This document shows positions 1-7,481 of a stretch of 49,608 nucleotides of DNA, in pieces. The stretch spans positions 1 through 49,608 of the IMG/VR virus record IMGVR_UViG_3300047564_004084; one strand, 5' to 3'. The translations under genes were made by a program, and so were the position numbers. Within the stretch, counting starts at the first letter, position 1, and each line of letters opens with the position of its first letter. The DNA comes from a virus. The notes below the pieces were generated by a model. It did no database searches. It was given only the letters and a program-made list of their open reading frames with translations, and had not been told where the DNA came from.

Positions 1-263
1 ATAGATTTACTGACGTTCCTGATGATGGGGGAGAGATAATTGTTAAGGGTGGATCAAGTAATCTATCAATAGATGTTGATTTTACTGGGATAACTACCAC
101 GATAAATAATAAGACATACAACCTTGGACAGTTTTTTGAAGAGGGAATTTCTCAACCAGAAGTTAAGAAATACTCAGGTGAAATAATTTATGTAGATAAC
201 AGACCTTCGATCACAAGATCAAAAAGCCAAAAAGAAGACATTAAGGTTATTTTGCAATTCTAA
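1..263 (+). CDS. 8: Baseplate wedge protein gp8, C-terminal end (partial)
   Basis: The reading frame is open from base 3 to the TAA at 261-263 and gives the last 86 residues of a protein that starts outside the window. The end reads ...GEIIYVDNRPSITRSKSQ followed by KEDIKVILQF, which I recognise as the typical tail of T4 gp8-type wedge proteins (an 'IIY-DNR-P-TR-----ED-K--L-F' ending). In T4, gp8 is a peripheral subunit of the baseplate wedge and its gene precedes those of the outer baseplate and fibre proteins; here too a large structural gene follows after 11 bases. The identification rests on a short fragment and on synteny, so it is likely but not certain. Confidence 0.7.
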   Translation, partial: RFTDVPDDGGEIIVKGGSSNLSIDVDFTGITTTINNKTYNLGQFFEEGISQPEVKKYSGEIIYVDNRPSITRSKSQKEDIKVILQF

Positions 264-274
264 GTTAAAACACC

Positions 275-3200
275 ATGCCACAAGAACTAGACTTAAATAT
301 CTCTCCATATTTTGACGATTTCAAAAGAGACAATAATTATCATAAAGTTTTATTCAAACCTGGATATCCAGTTCAAGCTAGAGAATTAACTACTTTGCAG
401 TCTATGCTGCAAAGTCAGATTGAAGAGTTTGGAAATCATTTCTTCAAGGAAGGGTCATTAGTTACTGGTGGCGGAGCGACTTATATTCAAGATTTACCTT
501 GCGTATTACTTCAGGCAAGTTATCTTGGAACTCCCATTGATTCCTACATGTATTCTTTATTGAATAAAACAATACGAGGAGCTAAGAGTGGAATAAGAGC
601 AGTTGTAATGGGAATACTTCCCGAAGATGATTCAACTAGGAATATTAATACACTATACATATCATTTTTAAGTTCTGATAGCAGATCATCATCTTTCACT
701 GGTTTTGCTCCAAATGAAGCAATTATTGTGGAAGAACTAGTTGATACATCAGACACTACTGATGATTCAACAGCAGAAAATGAGGATGATGGAATTGATC
801 CTGATTTGGAAAATCCAATAGTATTTCAACCTGGATCTAGAGTTGCTCTAACTGTTGAAGGAAATCCAAATGGAATTGGATCTGGTGTTAAAATTGAAGA
901 TGGCGTATATTATCTTAGAGGGCATTTTGTTAGTGTAGATAGTGAATTCTTACTTCTAGATCAATATACAAATCAACCATCATATAAAATTGGTTTTGAA
1001 ATAAGTGAAGAAATTGTAACATATAATGATGACGATAACCTAGTAGACAACGCCCAAGGATTTACAAATTTTTCTGCACCTGGAGCAGATAGATTTTCAA
1101 TAACGGCAGAACTAATAAAATTACCACTTAATTCCACCAATTTGGAAAAATTTGTCCAAATAATGGAAGTTAGGAATGGAGTGCTAATAACTCAGAATAG
1201 AGATACAGAATATACCAAAATTGCAGATGAACTAGCCAGAAGAACCTATGACCAATCAGGTGATTTTTATGTAAAAGCACCTTCATTATTTGTGAGACAT
1301 TCCTTAAATAATAGAAAAGGTAATGATGGTTTATATTTTGAAACAGAATCCACTGATATGGGTTTCAAACCATCAGATAATAAGGGAATATACAAAATAT
1401 CTCCGTTAAAAGCTTATATAAAGGGATATGAAGTTGATGTAATTTCTCCGGTTTTATTAGATTTTGAAAAACCAAGAACCATTAGAACATTAAACAATCA
1501 AGGTGTAATTAATTACACTGGGCCAACATTTACTGTAAATAGAGTATATGGTAGTCCAACATTAGGTTTATCAACATCGTTCTTCTTATCTCTTAGAGAT
1601 GAAAGAGTGGGAGCATCTCAGTCAACTGCTCCAGGTAAAGAAATTGGTATATGTAGAATATATGATTATGCATTAGAATCCGGAAGTTACAATGCGGCAT
1701 TCCCAGACTTAAATCAATGGGATGTATCATTATATGACATCCATCCATATGTTGATATTACAATTAATGAGCCATTATCTTTACAAGTACCAACTCATAT
1801 CAAAGGAAAAGCAAGTGGGGCAACCGCTTTCCTAAGATATTCAGTAACAAATTCAGGTATTATCACTGCTTACAATGTAAGGGGTAAATTTTCTATTGGA
1901 GAAAAATTGATATATGATGGTATAGAGGATACTAGAGTAACAACTTCGACAAAACAGTATTCTGTATCTGATGTAAAATCCATATATGCACTAAATGATA
2001 ATGGATATCCATTTACAGCTGATGTATTGCAGTCTCCTGCACTAAATGTTGGGCAAGTAACGATTACTCCATCTAGTGGAGGTATATCCACAGTAAGATC
2101 TTCTAATTATTCATTTACTAATAATGTTTTTGAAGGAAATATTGTTGCCTATTCAAATCCATCCTATCAGGATATAACATACTCTAAAGTAGTAAGTGTT
2201 TCTACAAATACAATAACAATTAGTTCGGTTCAAACTGTTACTGGACTATGCAATGGAATTCTACCCGCATCACAAATAACACCATCAGATTTTAGAGTAC
2301 TAAAATCTTCTCTGCAAAATTCTCTCGATAGCACTTTATACACAACATTACCAAAGAGATTCGTTTCAAATGTAGATGTTCTCGATGGTTCTCTGACTGT
2401 AAAGAAATCTTTTGACGTTTCTATAACAAATAATCAAACTAATACAATTTCAGCTGGAAGTAATGGAATTTTTCTTCCTTTTGATGAAGAAAGATATGTT
2501 TTAACAAGAGATGATGGAACTATAGAACCACTTAGTTCAGATAAGTTTGCATTTTCTGATGGAAATAGGGAAGTAACAATTGTTGGATTAGGTACGAATG
2601 TTACGGGAACCTTATTAGCAACATTAACGAAAACAAAGGTAAAATCTAAGAAAAAAATAAAAAATAAAATAAAATCTATTATAATAGATAAATCAAAGTA
2701 TTCCTATTCTGGTATAGGAACAACTACAAGTAATGATGGACTTCAGTTTGGTAATTTCCCATATGGATCTAGAGTTCAGGATGAGGAAATATCATTAAAT
2801 TGGCCAGATGTTACAAAAATATACGGTGTGTATCAATCGGATGATACTGCTGAACCAGATATTCGTAAAATGGTTATAACAAACCTTAGTGGAAATACAG
2901 CAAAAACAACCGATCTTCTTATTGGAGAAGAATTTTTAGGAAGCACAAGTGGTGCTTTAGCAATATATGCTGAAAGGATATCAGATTCCAGAATAGGATT
3001 TATATATTTAAATACAATATCCTTTACTGAAGGGGAAAGAGTAACCTTTAAGAATAGCAATGTTCAGGGAACAATTGTAACACTAACAGGTTCTGATAAT
3101 GATATAACTTCCGATTTTACTTTAGATTCGGGTTATAGATCAACACTATATGATTATTCGAGATTAGTTAGAAAACCAAATGCAAAAGAGCCAACTAGAA

Positions 3201-6200
3201 AATTAAAAATATATTTTGAGCACGCAACTTATAATACATCTGATGATGGTGATATTACAACAGTAAATTCTTATTCTGATTATGATTATTGTGATATACC
3301 ATCAACTAATGGTATCCGACATTCTGATATAATCGATATCAGGCCAAGAGTTAATGAGTACATAGTACAGGAAAACGCATTCTCTTCATTTGAATTTTTT
3401 GGAAGAAGGATTGATGCTGATTATAACAATTCAGCAACAAATCCGATAGCTACATCTGATGAATCTATTGTTCTAAATTATTCATATTATCTTCCAAGAA
3501 TAGATAGAATATTTTTAGATAGAACCGGACAATTTCATTTAGTTCAGGGTGAAGCATCCGAAAATCCAAGAATTCCTTTAGGAAAACCAGAATCACTGGA
3601 AATTGCTACAATATCATTACCAGCATATCTCTGCGACGTATCTCAAGCTAATATTAATTTAGCTGAATATAAGAGATATCAAATGAAAGATATCCGTGAC
3701 TTAGAGAATAGAATAAAAAACTTAGAGTTTTATACATCACTTTCACTATTAGAAAGCGATACTGCTAATTTGTTTATTGGAGATGCAAATGGATTAAATC
3801 GCTTTAAGTCTGGTTTCTTTGTTGATGACTTTTCATCAGCTGAACCACAATTAAAAGTGACTGATGTAAAAAATAGTATAGATACAAAACTTGGAGAGTT
3901 AAGACCAGCACCATTCACTACCCAGATAGATTTAGTTCTTGGTACTGAAAATACACTAGGAATTAGCACTTCTCCAGCACAAACTTCAGATTTACGTTTT
4001 GATCAAAATCTAATTGGTAGAGGTGTTAAGAGAACTGGACAATTAGTAACTTTGCAGTATGAAGAAGTTGCTTATATAACTCAAGGATATGCAAGTAGAG
4101 TTGCTCCAGTAACATCATTTAGAAATGCGTATTATGCGGGAAGTATACAATTAGTTCCATCTTCTGATGTTTGGGCAGATCAAGTTAAATTAACTCCTAG
4201 AGTAATTGATGTTCAAGGAAAATATACAAAAACTCAGTCTCAGCTAACAGCGTCACAATTCAATCAACAAACTGGATTTGGTCCCGTGACTTGGGGAGCA
4301 TGGGAGACTGTATGGACTGGATCCACAAAAATTCCAGCTGGTTCAAGAACAGTAGTTAATGGTTATGATTTAATCAGAGAAGATTTAGCAGTAACACAAA
4401 AGACCGGAACTTCAACAAAAACTGGAGTTGCATATAAAGAAAGAGAGAGCTTTGAAAGTATCAAAGTAGGAGAAGTGACTGTAAGTTCAGATCTTATCCC
4501 AGCAATGAGATCAAGAAATATAGAATTTACTGCTAAGAGATTAAAACCACTTACTGAAGTATATGCATTTTTTGATAAGGTAGATGTTAATCGTTACATT
4601 GTACCAAAGTTATTAGAAATTCAAATGGTTAGTGGAGTGTTCCAAGTTGGAGAAAATGTTAAGACATTAAACACATCACCAATTCAAAGTGGAAATGGTA
4701 TTACTCCGCTTGAAGATAAATTTATTAGATTTAGAGTTGCAGCAGCTGCACACAAATATGGTCCATATAATGTCCCGGAAGATATTTTTATAACAAATCC
4801 ATATAATACATCTACACTGGTTCCTGATACATATTCTTCATCTTCAACAATATTAAACGTAGATACATTCAGTTTATCAAATAAAACTCAAGGTGATTAT
4901 TATGGATATGTTACTGTTGGAATGACTTTAGTAGGAGAAACTAGTAAAGCGGTAGCTACTGTTTCTAGAATTAGAATGGTTACTGATAGAAACGGTACTC
5001 TTATTGGTTCATTCTTTATTCCAAATCCAAACGTACCATCTAATCCAACTTTCGAAACTGGAACAAAACTTTTTAGAATAACTAGTCAAGAGAAAAATGT
5101 TACTGTTATTGGAGTTCCAGTAACTGGTGCAGAAGAAAAATTCTATGCTGAAGGAACAGTAAAAGTAGTTCAAGAAAGTGTTTTGTCTGTTAGAAATGTA
5201 CAGACTGAAACCGCAACAATTGTTGATACTAGAACTGATGTTTCTGTTGGACCACCAGAGGTTGTAGCAAGTACAGTTGTTGGAAACATAAAACCACCAC
5301 CTCCTCAAGTCGTTCCAATTTTTATACCAGCTCCTTATGATGGTGGTGAAGTTGATCCTGATGAAATTGATGAAATTATTAATACTATTATTAATGATCC
5401 AGAACCTGCACCACCACCTGCAGTTTATCCAACTAGAGAACCATCACCATCGGATCCGACACCTCGCGGGTCAACCGCAACTCCAGTGAGTCCTAATGAT
5501 CCAAAGAGAGATCCACCACCGCCATGTCCAGATCCAAATTGCCTAATTCTACTTGCTGACGGCACACAGAAGAAGGCAGGAGAACTTCAAATTGGTGATT
5601 TTGTAAAAACTTACCATGAAAATACTTTTGAATATGGTGATTATCAGGTTACTTATGTTGAAATAGTGAATAATGTTACCAAATTTAAGTTGAAGTTTGA
5701 AACTAGTGAAATTATTTGCTCAGATTCTCACAAATTCTATGTTGATGGATTGTGGAAAGAATGCAAAAACATGCAAATTGGAGATGTAGTTTCTGAACAA
5801 AAACTATTAGAAATTGAACAAGTTGATGATGGTGATGTAGTTAAGATTACAGTTGATGATGCACACACTTATATTTGTGAAGGTTTACTCTCTCACAACA
5901 AAACTCCTGTACAAGAAACTCCAAAGACATTTAAAGTTAAGAACGTTACAAGAAGTAGAGGAGGAGTTACTGCAGTTACTTATGTTCCATTTACAACCAA
6001 GAATGGTAAAACGAGAGAATATAATTTTAGACAAATTAAAAAGAGAGAAGGTGCAGCGGCAGCAAGAGAGGCATACAAAGATGCAGGAGTTCCAATTCCA
6101 CCAAAAAATGCTCCTGGAAGGGGCAAACCAGCAAAACCAACTGGTGGAGATAAGAAAACTTCAAATGTTGTAACAGTTCAAGATAAAAATGGTAATCTTA

Positions 6201-6736
6201 GAATTAAAGATTCATCAGTTCCAGGTGGAAAGGTTCTCAAGACTTTAAAACCAGGAACACCTAAATTTGATAAATTTGACGTTAATGACGATGGAAAAAT
6301 TTCAGGTAAAAAGGAAAATTCTCTTGTAATTACACAAACACCAAAAGCTGCTAAGAGAGTTACTGATAGAGGTGAAGTTAAGTTTGAACAAAGAGGATTC
6401 CCAGTTGTCCAACCAAGACCTCAACCAAGACCAGAACCAAGACCATCACCAAGACCATCCCCACCACCAGCACCACGTCCATCACCAAGACCACAACCAG
6501 CACCAGCGCCACGTCCATCACCACGTCCAGCGCCTGCGCCAGCGCCACGTCCATCACCACGTCCAGCGCCTGCGCCAGCGCCACGTCCATCACCACGTCC
6601 ATCACCACGTCCATCGCCCGCACCTTCTGGTGGAATGGGTATGAGTGATATCAACCTCAAGAGTAACATTCAACCCATCGACAATGCACTAAATAGATTG
6701 TTTAGTATTAATTTAAATAATGGGGTTTTATCTTGA
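275..6736 (+). CDS. Giant DUF4815-type virion structural protein with internal Hint domain
   Basis: This 2,153-residue protein begins MPQELDLNISPYFDDF...HKVLFKPGYPVQARELT, the hallmark of the DUF4815 structural proteins of marine T4-like phages, found beside gp8 where T4 has gp9/gp10. It is probably an outer baseplate or fibre-base component of the virion. Order along the chain: DUF4815 region (about 1-1100), mixed beta-rich body, proline-rich linker (about 1690-1755), Hint domain (Cys1756-Asn1875), a basic region, an EF-hand-like loop at D2002 (D-V-N-D-D-G-K-I; position 12 is Lys, so incomplete), a second proline/arginine-rich repeat (about 2050-2115), then the start of an S74 chaperone domain with S2124 and K2129. 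The S74 domain breaks off at a TGA; its remainder continues in the +1 frame at 6735-6977. There is no strong ribosome site before ATG 275. DUF4815 membership is confident; the exact position in the virion is inferred. Confidence 0.85.
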   Translation: MPQELDLNISPYFDDFKRDNNYHKVLFKPGYPVQARELTTLQSMLQSQIEEFGNHFFKEGSLVTGGGATYIQDLPCVLLQASYLGTPIDSYMYSLLNKTIRGAKSGIRAVVMGILPEDDSTRNINTLYISFLSSDSRSSSFTGFAPNEAIIVEELVDTSDTTDDSTAENEDDGIDPDLENPIVFQPGSRVALTVEGNPNGIGSGVKIEDGVYYLRGHFVSVDSEFLLLDQYTNQPSYKIGFEISEEIVTYNDDDNLVDNAQGFTNFSAPGADRFSITAELIKLPLNSTNLEKFVQIMEVRNGVLITQNRDTEYTKIADELARRTYDQSGDFYVKAPSLFVRHSLNNRKGNDGLYFETESTDMGFKPSDNKGIYKISPLKAYIKGYEVDVISPVLLDFEKPRTIRTLNNQGVINYTGPTFTVNRVYGSPTLGLSTSFFLSLRDERVGASQSTAPGKEIGICRIYDYALESGSYNAAFPDLNQWDVSLYDIHPYVDITINEPLSLQVPTHIKGKASGATAFLRYSVTNSGIITAYNVRGKFSIGEKLIYDGIEDTRVTTSTKQYSVSDVKSIYALNDNGYPFTADVLQSPALNVGQVTITPSSGGISTVRSSNYSFTNNVFEGNIVAYSNPSYQDITYSKVVSVSTNTITISSVQTVTGLCNGILPASQITPSDFRVLKSSLQNSLDSTLYTTLPKRFVSNVDVLDGSLTVKKSFDVSITNNQTNTISAGSNGIFLPFDEERYVLTRDDGTIEPLSSDKFAFSDGNREVTIVGLGTNVTGTLLATLTKTKVKSKKKIKNKIKSIIIDKSKYSYSGIGTTTSNDGLQFGNFPYGSRVQDEEISLNWPDVTKIYGVYQSDDTAEPDIRKMVITNLSGNTAKTTDLLIGEEFLGSTSGALAIYAERISDSRIGFIYLNTISFTEGERVTFKNSNVQGTIVTLTGSDNDITSDFTLDSGYRSTLYDYSRLVRKPNAKEPTRKLKIYFEHATYNTSDDGDITTVNSYSDYDYCDIPSTNGIRHSDIIDIRPRVNEYIVQENAFSSFEFFGRRIDADYNNSATNPIATSDESIVLNYSYYLPRIDRIFLDRTGQFHLVQGEASENPRIPLGKPESLEIATISLPAYLCDVSQANINLAEYKRYQMKDIRDLENRIKNLEFYTSLSLLESDTANLFIGDANGLNRFKSGFFVDDFSSAEPQLKVTDVKNSIDTKLGELRPAPFTTQIDLVLGTENTLGISTSPAQTSDLRFDQNLIGRGVKRTGQLVTLQYEEVAYITQGYASRVAPVTSFRNAYYAGSIQLVPSSDVWADQVKLTPRVIDVQGKYTKTQSQLTASQFNQQTGFGPVTWGAWETVWTGSTKIPAGSRTVVNGYDLIREDLAVTQKTGTSTKTGVAYKERESFESIKVGEVTVSSDLIPAMRSRNIEFTAKRLKPLTEVYAFFDKVDVNRYIVPKLLEIQMVSGVFQVGENVKTLNTSPIQSGNGITPLEDKFIRFRVAAAAHKYGPYNVPEDIFITNPYNTSTLVPDTYSSSSTILNVDTFSLSNKTQGDYYGYVTVGMTLVGETSKAVATVSRIRMVTDRNGTLIGSFFIPNPNVPSNPTFETGTKLFRITSQEKNVTVIGVPVTGAEEKFYAEGTVKVVQESVLSVRNVQTETATIVDTRTDVSVGPPEVVASTVVGNIKPPPPQVVPIFIPAPYDGGEVDPDEIDEIINTIINDPEPAPPPAVYPTREPSPSDPTPRGSTATPVSPNDPKRDPPPPCPDPNCLILLADGTQKKAGELQIGDFVKTYHENTFEYGDYQVTYVEIVNNVTKFKLKFETSEIICSDSHKFYVDGLWKECKNMQIGDVVSEQKLLEIEQVDDGDVVKITVDDAHTYICEGLLSHNKTPVQETPKTFKVKNVTRSRGGVTAVTYVPFTTKNGKTREYNFRQIKKREGAAAAREAYKDAGVPIPPKNAPGRGKPAKPTGGDKKTSNVVTVQDKNGNLRIKDSSVPGGKVLKTLKPGTPKFDKFDVNDDGKISGKKENSLVITQTPKAAKRVTDRGEVKFEQRGFPVVQPRPQPRPEPRPSPRPSPPPAPRPSPRPQPAPAPRPSPRPAPAPAPRPSPRPAPAPAPRPSPRPSPRPSPAPSGGMGMSDINLKSNIQPIDNALNRLFSINLNNGVLS
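5540..5899 (+). other. Hint (intein-like, BIL-type) domain within the giant structural protein
   Basis: Codons 1756-1875 encode a 120-residue Hint module. Block A is C-LILLADGTQKKAGELQIGD, opening with Cys1756. Block B is IICSDSHKFY with the conserved His. Blocks F/G are ITVDDAHTYICEGLLSHN, ending in the His-Asn pair at 1874-1875. There is no room for a homing endonuclease, so this is a mini-Hint. The residue after Asn is Lys1876, not Cys/Ser/Thr, so standard protein splicing is not expected. Bacterial intein-like (BIL) domains with variable +1 residues can cleave, or sometimes splice. Proline-rich linkers flank the N-terminal side. Confidence 0.87.
6509..6616 (+). repeat. 36-bp GC-rich coding tandem repeat (Pro/Arg/Ala/Ser-rich)
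   Basis: Two identical 36-bp units (6509-6544 and 6545-6580) are followed by a partial third (6581-6616) built from the same CCACGTCCATCA blocks. They encode Pro-Arg-Pro-Ser and Pro-Ala-Pro-Ala strings in the C-terminal part of the giant structural protein. Similar but less regular proline coding extends upstream to about 6415. The block is far richer in G and C than the surrounding AT-rich DNA. It lies about 75 bases upstream of the point where the S74 domain loses its frame. Confidence 0.9.
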
Positions 6737-6977
6737 TAAAATTGCAAAATTAAATGGGAAATATTATGAATGGAACGATAAAATGAAAGATATAACAGGA
6801 GTAACTGGAAACGCATATGGTGTGATCGCTCAGGAAGTTCAAAAAGAATTTCCTGAGATGGTTGAAGAACAAGAAAATGGTTATTTGGCGGTTGATTATA
6901 AACAGTTAATTCCTGTTATGATTGAAGCTATAAAAGAATTGAAACAAGAAGTGGATTACTTGAAAACTAAAAAATGA
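6720..6977 (+). CDS. Out-of-frame remainder of the S74 chaperone domain
   Basis: The 85-residue reading frame contains most of an S74 (endosialidase-type) intramolecular chaperone domain: LDKIAKLNGKYYEWND, then GVIAQEVQKEFPEMV, then LAVDYKQLIPVMIEAIKEL and a short coiled coil. The start of this domain (SDINLKSNIQPIDNAL) is encoded at the end of the preceding gene in a different frame. ATG 6720 lies 14 bases before the TGA that ends that gene and has no Shine-Dalgarno sequence. It could be reached by reinitiation, by +1 frameshifting (for example at GGGG, 6722-6725, or TCT-TGA, 6731-6736), or not at all. In S74 proteins the domain trimerises the fibre and then cuts itself off. I read this as a frame-damaged 3' end rather than an independent gene, but a separately made chaperone is possible. 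Confidence 0.6.
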   Translation: MGFYLDKIAKLNGKYYEWNDKMKDITGVTGNAYGVIAQEVQKEFPEMVEEQENGYLAVDYKQLIPVMIEAIKELKQEVDYLKTKK

Positions 6978-6996
6978 GAGTAGTGAGGTTGTTTAT

Positions 6997-7407
6997 ATGA
7001 GAACGGGTTTAGAATCTTCAAGATCTTTGTACTTAGACAATCTTTTATTTGCTAATAAATTAATAATTAAAAGATCTGAAATTCATAGGTGGGGAGTTTT
7101 TGCTAGAGAACCGATAAAAAAGTATGAAATTATAGAAGAATTTCCATACTTTAAAGTTCCTATGGATGAAATTACCAACACTCAAATATGTTTAGATTAC
7201 AGTTATAAATTTGACGACGATTATCATGTTATCGGTATGGGATTTTGTGGAATGTACAATCACAGCTTTAATCCAAATGTTGAATATGAAATTGATAAGG
7301 TAAATGAGGTTATGAGGCATTATGCTATTCATGATATTAATATTGATAATGAGCTAACCTTAAACTATGGGGAGGAAAATGTATCCCACTTTGAGAATCT
7401 CCGATAA
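6997..7407 (+). CDS. SET-domain protein (putative protein-lysine methyltransferase)
   Basis: This 136-residue protein is essentially a lone SET domain. An N-terminal substrate/cofactor segment RWGVFAREPIKKYEIIEE corresponds to the 'G-GVFA---I--GE-I' motif. GMYNHSFNPNVEY (N88-H89 and N92-N94) matches the S-adenosylmethionine-binding NHS-NPN motif. DNELTLNYGEE supplies the conserved Tyr124. There is no cysteine-rich post-SET region. SET enzymes methylate lysines in proteins; the target here is unknown and could be a virion or host protein. The start is supported by GAGG at 6985-6988, eight bases upstream of the ATG. The gene sits between two virion structural genes. A late-promoter-like box overlaps its stop codon. 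Confidence 0.82.
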   Translation: MRTGLESSRSLYLDNLLFANKLIIKRSEIHRWGVFAREPIKKYEIIEEFPYFKVPMDEITNTQICLDYSYKFDDDYHVIGMGFCGMYNHSFNPNVEYEIDKVNEVMRHYAIHDINIDNELTLNYGEENVSHFENLR

Positions 7408-7410
7408 ATA
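7403..7410 (+). promoter_or_regulatory. T4-type late promoter box (GATAAATA), overlapping the SET gene stop
   Basis: GATAAATA differs by one base from the T4 late -10 consensus TATAAATA. The TAA stop of the SET gene (7405-7407) lies inside it. It faces the 836-residue structural gene starting at 7482. Confidence 0.55.
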
Positions 7411-7429
7411 AACAATAAAAGAATTGAAA

Positions 7430-7437
7430 AATAAATA
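7430..7437 (+). promoter_or_regulatory. T4-type late promoter box (AATAAATA)
   Basis: A second late-type box lies 44 bases upstream of ATG 7482, within the 74-base gap after the SET gene. Together with the box at 7403 it suggests late transcription of the 836-residue structural gene and the neck genes behind it. Confidence 0.55.
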
Positions 7438-7481
7438 ATAAGATAAGATTTAGTTTTCTTGAGAAAGGGTAATTACTAGAA

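Noticed and set aside
5853-6173. 106-residue + strand frame inside the giant structural gene
   Set aside because: It lies wholly within the Hint and post-Hint coding region in another frame and has no ribosome site.
6509-6616. CRISPR-like array
   Set aside because: Units are contiguous, in-frame coding repeats without variable spacers.
6372-6644. Open frames on both strands across the proline repeat (His/Gln-rich and Val/Asp-rich products)
   Set aside because: They are by-products of the 36-bp repeat read in other frames. The low-complexity products and lack of ribosome sites argue against genes.
6689-6734. Firm call of a gene-60-type ribosomal bypass
   Set aside because: The flanking codons CTA and CTT are only similar, no stop follows the take-off codon, and the extra segment looks like a diverged duplicate. 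Recombination or a sequencing error is simpler, so bypass is kept only as an option in the finding.
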